A stretch of 64,000 nucleotides of DNA, from the NCBI RefSeq assembly GCF_003573695.1, contig NC_039362.1:13598063-13662062 (forward strand), read 5' to 3'. Below, in pieces: positions 49,421-61,344 of the stretch. Both the position numbers and the translations under genes were made by a program. This DNA is from Papaver somniferum (Eukaryota; Streptophyta; Magnoliopsida; Ranunculales; Papaveraceae). Within the stretch, counting starts at the first letter, position 1; the number at the start of each line of letters is the position of its first letter. The notes beneath the pieces are model-generated. The model ran no database searches. It was not told the origin of the DNA and saw only the letters and a program-made list of their open reading frames with translations.

Positions 49421-52400
49421 TGATGTTTGTCGTATGCGTCAAAAATAAATTCACTTTCCTAAAGTATATGATAAGAAAGAGTTCGTTTCCACAGAGAGGC
49501 GATTGTAGCTATTAAGTATTCAATTTCCTAAGTAACCAATTGGGGGGATTTCTGATTTTATAAAGCAATATGAATTAAATCAAAAGCAAAGTAAATAGTA
49601 TAATGTAATCAATGAGAGAAAGATATCGGTCAGGGAATTCATCTTCTATCTTAAACATGTGCTTGCATACATGATTAGAATTACAATTTAATCTCTTATC
49701 AAAAGCCTAGAGTATCAAGAGAGCAAGATATTCCATTAATTTCCTAAGTTCATCAACACACACATTAGAGCTGCGTATGTGAATTCCACCTAAAGAATAA
49801 CCTAACGCCTTGCGCTAATCAAGTTCAATTCCCAGGAGCATTAAGTTTTGGGAATAGGCTAATCAATGCAATTTTCATACATTGCGCATGACAATTCGGT
49901 GAATGGTCAAACTCTACATATGATTACAAGAGTGTATCAATACAAACCGTAATCATATCATGCTCTTGTATTCGGGATTATCGTTTGATGAAAAACCCTA
50001 AAATAGCTATGGATAAGGATGCAAGTTCAATTAATTGACCACTTAACTAACCAAACATTTAAGTCCTATCACAATACATCAATCATGTGATTATTAAAAA
50101 CAATAGAGATTTGAACGATAATCAAGAGAGAAAACTAATGCATTAATCAAGCACAAGTTGTAGATATAAGACTACATCCTTAACCAATAATATAAGATTT
50201 AGCTACTCATAGCTATGGAGTTCATCATAATCAATAATCAAATAAAGAAGATGAAAAATAAATACGAAAGCAAACCCTAGTTGCGGCTATCTCCAAAGCT
50301 CCAAGTAGAATACGTGATACCAAACGTTGTAGAAGTCTTCTCTTTTATAACTCCTCTTGTTCCAAAATTAGGTCCAAGTCTTCAAAGTCCATTAGATAAA
50401 AATCCACCAAACCCATATGTGAGAAAAACCCATGTAGAAATTTTCCCAAAAATATGACGCCAGAAAACTGGGGTCCACCGCCGGAAGTTGGCCGGAAAAG
50501 TGGTCGGAGAAGTATCTCAGGTGACCGACAAAGTCCACCCGGATACCGGTCAAACGGGTCATGTCATCGAGTCAACTCAGTCAAAGTGACTGAGTCAAAC
50601 CGAGTCAATGAGTCAGATGGCTAATCAGATGAGTCAGGTCTGGCTCAGTCTGATTGATTCACTTACAGGCCATTTGCACTGGCCAGATTTAGTGTTGCAC
50701 CATCATTGTGCTTCACAGGTACCTATACAGCCATGACGGTTGCTCTCTGCTCCAGCTGCACTGCACATACATCTACCAGTTGCAACTTGCATTTCATTAA
50801 CAACAAAACACTTCATTGCATTCATTGCATCACCTCCATCACTTCACTTCAGCTTGTATTGCATTCCAACTCCATCAGAGCCTATTGCCATTTCAGCTCA
50901 TTTCCAACTTAAGAGACTCGACAAACTCCAGTCCAAAGCAGCAACAACACAACCCACAATTACCATCACCTGTAGCACCACCTCCAGCTTCAAGCACCAC
51001 ACATCACCTGTAACTTCATCTCAGTCGTACCTCCATCTCGGAAACACCACAGATTCAGCTCTCAATTGCAAGCAACACCAATACACACTGCAATACCACC
51101 AACAACTGCAACTGATTTATTCTCCCTGCACCCTAACATACATATAGTGACTGCAGTTTCAGTTCAACCCAGCTGCAGCTGCAACTGCCTCATGACCACA
51201 ACCATTTGCAAGTCTCCAATTCTGCCATTACAAACTTGAGTATGCATCATCCCTGACTAGTTCCTTGAACTCCATCATCTGTAATCATCACTCCTATTGC
51301 ATTCATCTCATCTGCATATCTTCTCCAGACCACCTTCTCAAGCCAGCTTCTGATGAGCTCAATAACACCCTTCAATCCACAACACCTCATCTCCATCTCA
51401 GTTTCAAGCTTCACCCACTGCTCATGCTTTGCAACAGTGGCAACAACCACCAGATTGTACTTGGATCCATTCACTCCAGCTGCACCTCATTCTCTGCCAC
51501 CTGCAATTTGTACTTGGATCCATTCACTCCAGCACTAGCCCATTAGGTCCCTGGCAGTATCAGCAACTCCTGCTCAGTACCAACTTAACCTGCAGAGCTA
51601 TAGCACCACCTGAATTGCAGCTCATTCTAACACCAAAGAACTCCATTCTTCCATTGCAGCAGCAACGCAGCTCTTCACCATTCTAGCAGGTTTGTCTCTG
51701 CTTAACTTCAGCACATTTATCTTCTATTACTTCCGGCATTCACAACCAAACCAACACCAATACCCATTAGTTACATCTTAACTGCAATCAAGCAGCAACA
51801 ATCAACACTCATTCATCTGCACAACCAAACCCATGAGCAATTTGAGTCCCTGCAAATCTTCTTAGCTCCTAAAACTGCAACCCATCAATCTCAAAGCAAC
51901 AACATCATCTTTACTGTCTTCTCAGCTCAAATGAGCTTCATAATCCCCATGAATCTTTCAGCATAGCAGCATATATCTCCATTGTCTTGACCTAAATTAC
52001 CAGCAGCAAAGGTAATTTCTCCAGTAACTTCACTGCCTCATCTGAACAGCACAACCACCTCTTCCTTGGTCAGCTCGAACCCTCATTTCGTTACCAACAT
52101 CAAATTCACGTCAAACCCATCTCTAATCTCTAATTTCTTTGTTAATTTTCATCAACAGTTCACCCCATCTCTCAAATCAATAGCCACAACCCTAAATTTC
52201 CATCTCAATGATTCAGAATAACTTCAACCCCCTAACTTCCTTCATCTCCAACTTCAGATTCGACTCAAACCCGAAGATCCAATTCTTCTTGTTCCTTGTA
52301 TTTCTCAAATCTCCCATCTTCTTCATCAGTTCATCTTCTCTGAGATCTCCTCCATCACTGACGTCAACAACAACCAAATATTCTGTGAACAGCCGTCGTC

Positions 52401-53033
52401 GATCTCATCTTCCACAGCTCGAATTTCTCGATCTCTCTGAAATTCGGCGCAGCCATTTTCTCTTGGTTTCAGGTAGAGTGGGAAATAATGAGAAGATAAT
52501 CTCTTCTCTGAATTTTTGGGTAAGAGAAGCTGACATGATACAACCACTCAGATGAATTGGCTAAGGGGGTACCCAGATGACTCTAGGCACCCTAAGTGTT
52601 GATACGTGCCACCAAAGAATGACAACTCCTTTTGCTCCATTGTGCTTCCAATAGCATCTGCACGTGGGAAATTTCGCTTTTGCTCTTCTTTGAACTCTTC
52701 CACCAACAACAATCGTCTATTATTTCTCAAAATCACTTCTTTTCTTCAGTGTCTCTTCATCACTAAAGCTGCCGTACTTTTCAGACAAAATTCGCATCAC
52801 TAAATCCGACATGCTTTTCAGATAGAGATGAAGAAATAAAAACAAATAATGAGAAATAATTTCGCCTCAAACACCATTTGCACCTTTTAAGCGACGTTTC
52901 TTCTTCTTTTGTTCCAAACGACTCCAAAGTACCTAAAACTCAAAAGCGAACATAAGATACAAAATTTACAAGAAAACTTATCAAAGAAAGCATAAACAAT
53001 AAATAAATATTAAGGTGTTTTAGACACCTATCA
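49421..53033 (-). repeat. Athila copy A, 5' LTR (3.6 kb)
   Basis: TG at 49421 and ca at 53033 (minus strand start TGATAGGTGTCTAAAACACC). It is adjacent to the primer site and matched over 2.7 kb by the partial 3' LTR. The bulk of it (50690-52050) is pyrimidine- and CA-rich sequence with no believable coding capacity. Confidence 0.9.
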
Positions 53034-53397
53034 TTGTGCATATTGAAAACATAACTGCGAAGCATATGTGAACTCTAGATAGACATAGTATTAAGGAATA
53101 CAATACGAGGTTTATTGCTTAACCATTAAACTTTGTAGATAAGACATCGCCACAATCATTTGAATGCTATTGTAATTATGTATGGGTATGAGGTGAGGAT
53201 TTCATCCTAGGGAACAATGTTTTACATGTGTTCTAAGGAAGTAAGTTCATAAAATTGTTGTGTTCTTGGTAGCACGATTCACAAAGGCCTGACTTATGTA
53301 TTGGTATAACTTTTAGGTTGTTGAGTATTTATTACTAATTTATGAAATTTAGCGGAGAATGATTCATGAAACTGAGTAATAAAGTGAGTAGTTTTTT

Positions 53398-53612
53398 TAT
53401 TACCAATTCATAGGATCAGTCGTGGATTCGACCATGAACTCGGAGTAATAAAATTAGTGATGATATTACCATTTCATGAGACCAGCCGTGGGTTCAACCA
53501 TGAAATCAGAGTAATATCTATTACCATTTCATGAGACCAGCCGTGGGTTCGATCATGAAATCTGAGTAATACATTTATCTATTACCATTTCGATCATGAA
53601 ATAGGAGTAGTG
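53398..53612. repeat. Short tandem array (about 65-70 bp unit)
   Basis: Three to four imperfect copies of a unit containing attaccatttcatgagaccag and gtgggttcgaccatgaaatc; the last copy is shortened. It lies in the non-coding segment upstream of the acidic-protein ORF. Confidence 0.85.
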
Positions 53613-53669
53613 AGATAAGATAGATTATCTTCTAGGAATTCAATGGTGAATGTCACAGCTGAATCTAAT

Positions 53670-53952
53670 CTCTTGCGTATAGTCAGTTAAACAACGAGTG
53701 TTTCCGAAGTCCTGAAGACGTTATTGCTCTCAATCTTACGGAGAACCGCCTGGGTCTACACACGATCTCTCTACATAGTCAGGGAACAGTGAGTGTCACT
53801 GACGTCCTGAAGGCATTATTACTCTCAATCTTACGGAGAACCTCCCAATCGTTCTTCTATGTAGAGGGGGTCTCTCTCATGTAGTCAGGGAATAATGAGT
53901 ATCACCGACGTCCTGAAGGCGTTATTGCTCTCAATCTACGGAGAACCGTCCA
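53670..53952. repeat. Tandem array of three units of about 100 bp
   Basis: Three imperfect copies sharing tagtcagggaa..gtcctgaaggc.ttattgctctcaatctacggagaacc. They lie directly after the shorter array, in the same non-coding segment. Confidence 0.85.
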
Positions 53953-54456
53953 ATTATGTTATTCTACATAAAGGGAATGGTGAAACGCCAGGGATCGAAT
54001 TGCTCAGCTGGTGGGGCTTTTCGAAAACATATTCATCATGGCTTCGTAAAATATGAATCTTTGCATGCCTGAAAGCCGTGTCAAAAACATGCCTCATGAT
54101 TTTACGATTTTGCCCTTTGTTGAAAATCCACCATCTACATTAAGTTCCTGCTTAGTGAGGGACAGTCATGTTCCGCAGTAAGCATGAAATGGTGATTTTC
54201 AGTCGACGAGATCAGTGGTTGAACTCGGTCTACAAAGGTATTATCAGAATCCTCGATTTACTCCAATGATGAGATGTACGAGCAAATGTTTGAGTGAGGA
54301 CCCTGATGGTATGATAGAGTATGATTCCGTGAGCATGGGGAGCTGAAGCATCGCTGGTTTGGTTGGTCAAAAGTCCAGTTTTGTCGATTTAGAATTCATG
54401 GGCCCGAGCCCAGAAAAGGAAACCCGTGTTTTATTAGGTTTTAGAAATAAAATTAA

Positions 54457-54464
54457 TATAAAAG
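54457..54464 (+). promoter_or_regulatory. TATA box for the acidic-protein ORF
   Basis: tataaaag, followed about 80 bp later by an ATG-bearing, GC-rich first exon (54545) ending in a perfect cag/gtaagt donor. Spacing and orientation suit a plus-strand promoter. Confidence 0.55.
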
Positions 54465-54544
54465 GGAAGTAACCTTAATAATTTTTTTTGTGTTTTTGAT
54501 TGACTGACCGCTCTTCTCTTCATCACCTCACGAGCATCAGCAGC

Positions 54545-55985
54545 ATGAGAACTCGCCGGATCCAGCGTCGCCGCCCGTCCGGCCATAATCCGGCCGACGC
54601 CGACAGGTAAGTCTGCTCGTGTTTTTCTTTGTTGTATGTTTCATAATTCATGAGTTGTTCAAAAAAAAAAAAATACCAGGGTTGCAAGCATGCGTAGGAT
54701 TTATGAAGAATTTGTTTCAGAAAACGTATATATGCTCGTTTGTTCGTTAGTTTAAGAAACGAGCAAAGGTCCCTAATATGAATGAGACACATAAAATTTT
54801 GAATATATATGGTCTTGTTGCAGTAGAAAAAGTTTTGTTTATTAGATTTCATGAAAACCCAAGTTTGTTTTCGAAACAATGAACTTTACAAATACTTTTA
54901 GAAACGTAAGTTTGTTCGTAAAATTGATGAATAATAATCCTTAGGATTAAAGGAATTTTGAAAAGACCCGGAGTTCATGATGAAAATTTGTTTATGAACT
55001 TTCAAAATTTTATTTAGAATATATGGACCTTTGTAAAAATAGAAAAGACCCTCGTTTCGTAGACGAATGCTCGGTTGAGCAAAAAGAACTTTTTTTTTAT
55101 TTACGTGAGTTATTAACTCACAATTTTTTTTAAAAAAGGTACGTGACTTATTCACGTTTTATTAAATATAAATCAAGTTTTGATTTATGGAAAATTGTTG
55201 AAAGCAAACAATTTATGAGTTGATGAATTTGTAGTTCATGAAAAGCCAATGTTTGACTTTAAATGATAAGTTTTATGCTCGACTTTGCAGGTTTGAAAGA
55301 ACGAGCAAGTTTGGGGTTTTACGCTGTTATCACTAAGTTCGTGAAATCGTAAATAGGTAAGAACTGAGGATTACCATTCTGTAGATGCGGATGCGAGTAT
55401 ATTTGTGACTCCGTGTTTCTATTTTCAGAAAATGTGACCTCTAGCAGAAGCAGCGATTATTTTTCCATCTCTTCTGAAGAGGATTCCAAGCCTTCTGCGG
55501 TCAAAGCTCGATCTAAGACGAATCATGTTGCAGGAATGAAGCGTAATGCACCCATTAATGACCGGAGAGTCACTTATGATGAGCTCATGAAGAGAAAAGC
55601 TGAGGATGACGAGTTGGATGATCGTCGACGGAGAAGAGCCCGAGTCCAGCGTAGATTGCTAGCAGTTGAAGAAAAGCTTCACTTCCGAGCTGATGTTGTA
55701 CCCTCAGATTATGATTCTTCGGAAGATGGGCCCATGTGGATGCCACAGGATCGCAAGATTATGCCAGACCGACGTAGTAGAGAGATCGAGAAACTGGTCA
55801 AAGCTGACCTTGAATCTGAGTGTAAAGAAGAAGAGTACTGGGACTCTAGCGATCCTGATATCCATCCCGACTTCGTCAATGTCCCTGACAGTAACTTCGA
55901 AGAAGAAGAAGAAAATGAGGATTCTTCGAAAGATGATGGTGACGAATCTGGTGATTTTGATAAATCTGATGCATCCTATGATTAG
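54545..55985 (+). CDS. Acidic protein of unknown function (putative antisense ORF of a Tat element)
   Basis: An open stretch from 55429 to 55985 follows a good acceptor (attttcag). The first in-frame Met is at about 55538 (MKRNAPINDRRVTYDELMKR). Upstream, a GC-rich exon (54545-54606) ends in a cag/gtaagt donor, and a small exon-like piece (55292-55356) lies between; I could not join these in frame, so they may be 5' UTR or decayed. The protein has a basic, Arg-rich coiled segment (DDRRRRRARVQRRLLAVEEK) and a long Asp/Glu/Ser tail (SSDPDIHPDF.., EEEEENEDSS). I recognise no family. Position and orientation opposite to the Tat-type integrase at 63371 suggest an accessory antisense ORF; a host gene is the alternative. 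Confidence 0.45.
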
Positions 55986-56383
55986 TCTTGTTCACGAGTC
56001 TTCATGAGATTATTTACTTTCCATTGCAATAAATATTTTCTAGTTATTTGAGTAGTTTGGCTGTAGAGATGTTGCATTAGAAATTATTTTGAACAATGAT
56101 CCCTTATCGTATCTTTTGCCAAATTTCCTTCACGCTCCCAGTTGAACAAGATGAACCAATGTCCATGTAGGCAGTGATGATCCACAAAATGCGATCATAT
56201 AAGCTGGCTAGCGAGACACGTGACCTGCAATCATCAACCAGTATTCGCAATGTTGACTATATCTGAACTGTCAGTGGTATTGTTACGCTTCTCTCATATC
56301 TCCGATTTAGGATTTCAGTAGAAACCGCAACCGACTTGGATAAGTATTTATATCTTAACTTTCAGCACTTAGGGTTTGATACT

Positions 56384-56392
56384 TATATAAAT
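56384..56392 (+). promoter_or_regulatory. TATA box for the coiled-coil ORF
   Basis: tatataaat, 59 bp before the ATG at 56451, with a short CT-rich leader between. Confidence 0.5.
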
Positions 56393-57163
56393 CTTCTTCT
56401 ACTGTGCATTATCATAAGAAATTTTGATCATAATCATACCTCTTATCAACATGTCTAGTAGTAGCGCTTCTTCTCGAAATGGATATTTTATGAAGTATGA
56501 GCCTAGGTTGCCATCCCGGTGAGTATAGCGTGCTTTTCATTATTGTTCATGTAACCGGAAATCCTGATCAAGGAAAGTGATCCATTGCAGGGTAATCAGG
56601 GAATGAATCTCGTCTGAGACCTAAGCGGACTGTCAGGGATCCTACACGTTATAGACCTGCTCGCGAAGCTGGGACTGAGACGCCTGTAAGTCTTCAACTG
56701 AAAATTTCTCTTGATCGAGCATTGTCCAGATTTTCTGAACGTTTTATTATTGCAGGTTGATGTTCATGTTGTTGTCGAAGCCAAGAAGAAAAAGAATGGA
56801 AAGTCCGTGGTTGTAGCCAATAGCGATGGCGTCATTCATACCGAGAACTCGGAGAACTCTGTAGATGCCGATCCTAGGGTTTCTGCTCGTGAATACCTAA
56901 CAGCTGGATTTCCGTTCGATACTCCCATGATCGACATTTTCCCAGAAAATCAACTGGTTGGTGGTTTCATCATCCCCAAATGTTATGCATCTCTTTACAC
57001 CAAAATTTGGAGAAAGTACGGGCATATTGCTACTACCTAAGTGTGGAGAGGTTTTCCGCAGACTCTGTTAACCACAGTTGTTGAGTTATTGCCTGTCATT
57101 GATGACATGAACAATAAAAAGCTTCGAGATTTCAAGAATGAAGAGTTGCACAGATGAGACGAT

Positions 57164-58697
57164 TGATTATAGATTTTTCGTGGTTGTAGTAATGAGGTTC
57201 AAACTCTCGGACTTGTGAAGGATACTTTTTTTTAGACTTAATAAATAATTATACAAAATATTAACAATTTGGGCGAGAGGTAACCAAGACACAAGATTCC
57301 ACTACTACGCAAAATTATGATAAATATTTCAAAACTCTATTCAATTCTTAAGTCCTCTTTTATCTTTAATTCACTATCAATCATACAAATTCTCAAACAT
57401 TATTTGTAAACCTTAAGCATAGATTATCAAGAGATTAAACCAAGCATAACCTATCAAACTGAATAACAAATAATTAAGACAATCATTCAAACAATTTAAA
57501 ACTCCGCAAAAGCAGCGATTAGGTGAATTATATAATTAAATGAAATAGTTACCCATTTATGTTGCGTGAATAGCTTCCTCCATTGCCTTGGTTACGAGGG
57601 AATTAGCTCATCATAGTAAAAATGCTCTCTAAGAATTTCATTGATGCTCAAAAGTGTTTTACAATGAAGAGAAAGATAAGAAAATAGTATTAAACAAGAT
57701 TCTGCGACCCAGAGAAGGCGTCCAAAATAAACGACAAAGAACAGATGCTATTGTTACTGAATCCCTAAGACGCACACCTACGACCCACGTCTGTGAGTCT
57801 CTTTCACTGTTGGTAAACGACTGCTTCTGCGGGTCCGTTCTTCGTGTTCTTCATCTTCATCAATGGCAGCAGCAGCAGCAGAGAGAAATCATGGTTCTCG
57901 ATTCTGCAGCGTTCCTTCTCTCCTCCCAACTCTCGACCCCCTCTCAGTGATTCCCCAAGACCTTATATATACTCGCAATCATCCAAAATCTCATCAATCA
58001 ATCAAATATATTCGGTTTTACTCTCGATGCAGATACGGGGAATAATCACACCACAAGAGTATTTTCTCGAATTTAAACCTCTTACCATATCTGTTTCGGT
58101 TAAACAGGATGGTATAAACTAATTGGAGCGAGAAAAATGTCCCAAATCTTCTCGAGTTTAATGGAGAATATTCTCCCATGCAATACGCCCCTGTTTTCAA
58201 CTCGTGGGATCAAACAGGTTTTCCAGACAAATTCGATCAGATTCGATACCTACAATATCTTCCTTAGGCTAAATCACAACATCCTACCAAATTTCATCCA
58301 TTGAATCTCCCTAGAACACCATCAAAAATCAATCGAAAATTCTGCCAGAGAGTAAAAACATTTCCCGCCAAAACAAATTTTGAATTTTGGAAGAAGGTCG
58401 CCCCTTATCCTGTGGTCGCCCCTTATCCAAAGTGTTGGGGTGCGAATAGTAATTTGGGTGGAAATAGTAATTTTTATGGATTCCTCCGACACATTTCTGG
58501 GACGCTTCCGGTGCATTTCTGGGGTGCCTACGGTGCATTTCTCCGTGGTGTAAAACACTACTTTTTGAGCCTATTTCGCCGCAAGGGCTAATTTCTCTAA
58601 AATTTCCTACAAAGAAATAAAATAACGAAATTAGTACAAAATCGAGTGCCAACAATATAGTATTGAGATCAAATTAGACACAAAAATGTGTCTATCA
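57164..58697 (-). repeat. Athila copy B, 3' LTR (1534 bp)
   Basis: Minus-strand start TGATAGACACATTTTTGTG at 58697, end at the target duplication (57163/57164). It carries a TATA box on the minus strand (tatatataag, 57963-57972) that the 5' LTR lacks. Confidence 0.85.
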
Positions 58698-58716
58698 CAC
58701 CCCCAAACTTATTATT
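58698..58716 (-). other. Athila copy B polypurine tract
   Basis: Minus strand AATAATAAGTTTGGGGGTG directly abutting the LTR start TGATAGACAC, the expected plus-strand primer position for reverse transcription. Confidence 0.85.
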
Positions 58717-59979
58717 TGCTAGTCCTCGAGCAAATTTATTCTAGAGAAGTGACCGAGTTAATCTCGGATGGGTTTATCAGAGGTGTACCCACAAAAACCA
58801 ATACTCCATACCCTAGCTATATACGCAGAACCTTGGAAAGCACTAAAGAACCTCCTTGGTTGGCATACAATTATTGACTCTAAGAGGAAGAACCCTGATG
58901 CGAAATTCCAATTGCTGTACACGAGTTTGCACTCAAGCATACTAAAATTCATATAAGTGACAGAGCTCTACTAAGATAGTTTCACGATGGACATCATACT
59001 CGGAGTCAGACTAATCACATGAAAAGATTAAGAAGATGGAAAAAGAAAAATGTAGATGGTTGAAAAGTGAACGGTGTTTCCCATATCTGTCTGAAGGCCT
59101 CTGCCAAGATGAACCTAACCTAAATGACTGAGATACCGGTCTGACTAATATTAACACACTGGCATATACAAGGGAACCAGTGGTCAATAACTTAAATCTA
59201 GATCAACAAACTGGCAAATACAAGGGAACCAGCAGTTGACTACACATAACAATAACCATTTTTTTTTTAACTTAACGGCATGAATAGATCTTTTTGCTCC
59301 AAGCGCATGCTTCTTGTCAGCAGATTACACGATAGTTCCCACGGGTCCTGCATTCCACGCTTGCTTAGGCGACGGAAACAGGGAGAACACACGCATATTG
59401 CTATCCAAGTGTTAATACTTATTCCGATTGGTCTAACTGGTCCGGTCTTTTTTTTTTTTGAAAAAGGTAACTCAGTCACTCTATTTCACCCTAGCAAAGG
59501 TAACAACTTGAATCGTGTGCCCCACCAAATCACTTGAAACAAAAGAAAACTAAAAATAGAAAGTGAAAAGGACTCGACAAGATATGGCGAAACTATCATG
59601 TTATTTCTAACACCTGAGCTCTGTGCTTTTATGAATAGACTCTATAGATGTTTCCATCTAGTCAGATTGGTTTCTCAACTCCTAAAACAAAAATGTTTCC
59701 ATCCACTTAGATTGGTTAGTGCTATCCTTAATAGGCGTAAATTTCTAGGCTCTGGAGTTTATTTATTATGCAACTAAAAAGTTTCTCCCATACCCCCAAA
59801 CTTAAATCTAACATTGTCCTCAATGTTCTAAAGATGAAACTAAAAGCATGAACAAGGAGAAACTGTTACCATTTGAAGCGAAAGAGTTAAGGAAAGATAT
59901 TACCGTGTTGCATGAGATTGGGTTACCTCCCAAGAAGTGCTAAGTTTAAAGTCTTCAGCCAGACGTAGGAAAGGTTTAG

Positions 59980-61344
59980 TCAACTCGAACCGTATAACAG
60001 TAGCCGGAATAACTGTGGGTCTTTAAAACCAAAAAGAGCTGACAAAAGGAAACTACAGTGAACCAACGAAATGAACAACACTAGCATGCCCTTACCTAGT
60101 TTCCTGATAACTATCGCTAATTGTGGTTCAGGTTCAGGTTCTATGAAAGGGTCTAAATAGAATATTTTCATTGGTTGCGTTTCTTCATAGGTTGGACCCA
60201 AATTATTAGGTCCTAGAGTCTGGAAAAACTCAAATAAGAACTTGGAATCACAAAGTAATAACCTAAATAATTGCGGATCCTCTAAGTCAATCAGATATGA
60301 CTTACAAAATTGACCACAGTGAGAATAGTGGTCATTCTTAAGCAAATGTATCGATTCTAATTTCCTAAGGCATTTAGGTTTAGTCTCACAACTTAATATT
60401 CGACACATTTGGAATATAAACGTTCCCACAGTTGGAAGAAAACTATTTGGTGGGAAAACAAAGTCAATCTGGGGATCATAGCCTGGGCAAACCACATCAA
60501 CCAGAGGATGGGTTTCTAACGACTGAACTTCTTCCTGGACATCATTAGGTTCGGGAAAACGAGTATGAAGGTAATCTTGTAAAATGGTTGAGGCACATAT
60601 GTCAAGTCCCAAGTGAGGGACCTTTCTAAGAGTTAAAGGTAAGGCACTAGGAAGGTGATAATCACCCCCAAACTTAGAGTTTTCAGTGTCTCTAGCTAGA
60701 CTAGTCACAATCTCCCTAATTTCTGGATCATTAGATTCTTGAAAATGGTCAATTGATTCTTCTAAGTTATTATCAGGTGGTGCATCTTTACTCATATTTA
60801 AAATCTCTACGAGTTCATGTTCTTCTTCTAAGACTAATGTTTCTAAATCGCTAGACTCTAAAATAATATTCTCAGAATAAACTCGTTCCTCTAGACCATT
60901 ATCGGCTTCGTAATCCTCGTCTAAAACTGTGGTATCTCTAGTCAAATCCTCGTCCTTTTGAATAGGTGAATAATTATTAAAATTATTTGGATTTGAACTA
61001 GAAATAACATTATCATTATAAGGCTCAATTGGAGAAACAAATTCCTGATTACTCTGCCTACATATTTCAGATTCTTCTTCATCACTATCCTCATCATCAT
61101 GATACAATTTTTGAAATTCAAGAATTCTCAATCTTTGTTCCAAACTACATGGTCTATGTTTATAATATTTCTCATAGATCGTTAGAGGTGATTCCTCAAT
61201 AAAAGTTGGAGTATCCATATATCGCTGCCCACGCATATATTCACCAAGAGTCATTTCCGAAGACGTCTCTTGATAACGAGAATTTCTAGACATATATTCT
61301 CGCAACGCCATCGCAGGTGGCGTCTCCTCAAAAGGATTCATCAC
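59980..61344 (-). CDS. 454-aa protein of unknown function in a non-autonomous Athila-type element
   Basis: One uninterrupted minus-strand frame beginning MMNPFEETPPAMALREYMS. It contains no zinc knuckle, protease, RT or integrase motif and I recognise no family. Seen: two related N-terminal words (ALREYMS and TLGEYMR), a strongly acidic middle (DDEDSDEEESE, LEEEHELVEIL), a cysteine-containing central block (ILSCETKPKCLRKLE, HYSHCGQFCKSYL), and near the C-terminus a hydrophobic stretch of about 20 residues starting GMLVLFISLVHCSF (about 419-440) that could be a membrane helix. The word DPQLFRLLL occurs twice, before and after that stretch, from a small internal duplication. A position downstream of the leader, with a C-terminal hydrophobic segment, recalls env-like or extra ORFs of Athila relatives, but that is inference. 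Confidence 0.65.
   Translation of the reverse strand: MMNPFEETPPAMALREYMSRNSRYQETSSEMTLGEYMRGQRYMDTPTFIEESPLTIYEKYYKHRPCSLEQRLRILEFQKLYHDDEDSDEEESEICRQSNQEFVSPIEPYNDNVISSSNPNNFNNYSPIQKDEDLTRDTTVLDEDYEADNGLEERVYSENIILESSDLETLVLEEEHELVEILNMSKDAPPDNNLEESIDHFQESNDPEIREIVTSLARDTENSKFGGDYHLPSALPLTLRKVPHLGLDICASTILQDYLHTRFPEPNDVQEEVQSLETHPLVDVVCPGYDPQIDFVFPPNSFLPTVGTFIFQMCRILSCETKPKCLRKLESIHLLKNDHYSHCGQFCKSYLIDLEDPQLFRLLLCDSKFLFEFFQTLGPNNLGPTYEETQPMKIFYLDPFIEPEPEPQLAIVIRKLGKGMLVLFISLVHCSFLLSALFGFKDPQLFRLLLYGSS

Larger units (their letters stand above)
39610..53033 (-). mobile_element. Athila-type Ty3/gypsy retrotransposon (copy A)
   Basis: Large minus-strand element: 5' LTR 49421-53033, primer site 49399-49416, gag 49089-48070, pol 48085-43627, 3' non-coding region 42313-43626 and partial 3' LTR 39610-42312. 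The primer site TGGCGCCGCTGCCGGGGA and the gag-protease layout are Athila features. The two LTRs are very similar over 2.7 kb, indicating a fairly recent insertion, yet pol has several frameshifts and a MITE. The 3' LTR lost its first 40-60 bases with the adjoining polypurine tract, and its far end is cut by a Tat-like element. Target duplication cannot be tested on the left; ttgtg follows at 53034. Confidence 0.88.

Noticed and set aside
54523..55155. Minus-strand ORFs of 118 and 85 codons
   Set aside because: They are AT-rich readings antisense to a likely intron of the acidic-protein unit, with no motif.
57160..57260. 3' LTR of copy B starting at the homopolymer near 57228
   Set aside because: The perfect acgat target duplication and the tgatta terminus place the boundary at 57164.
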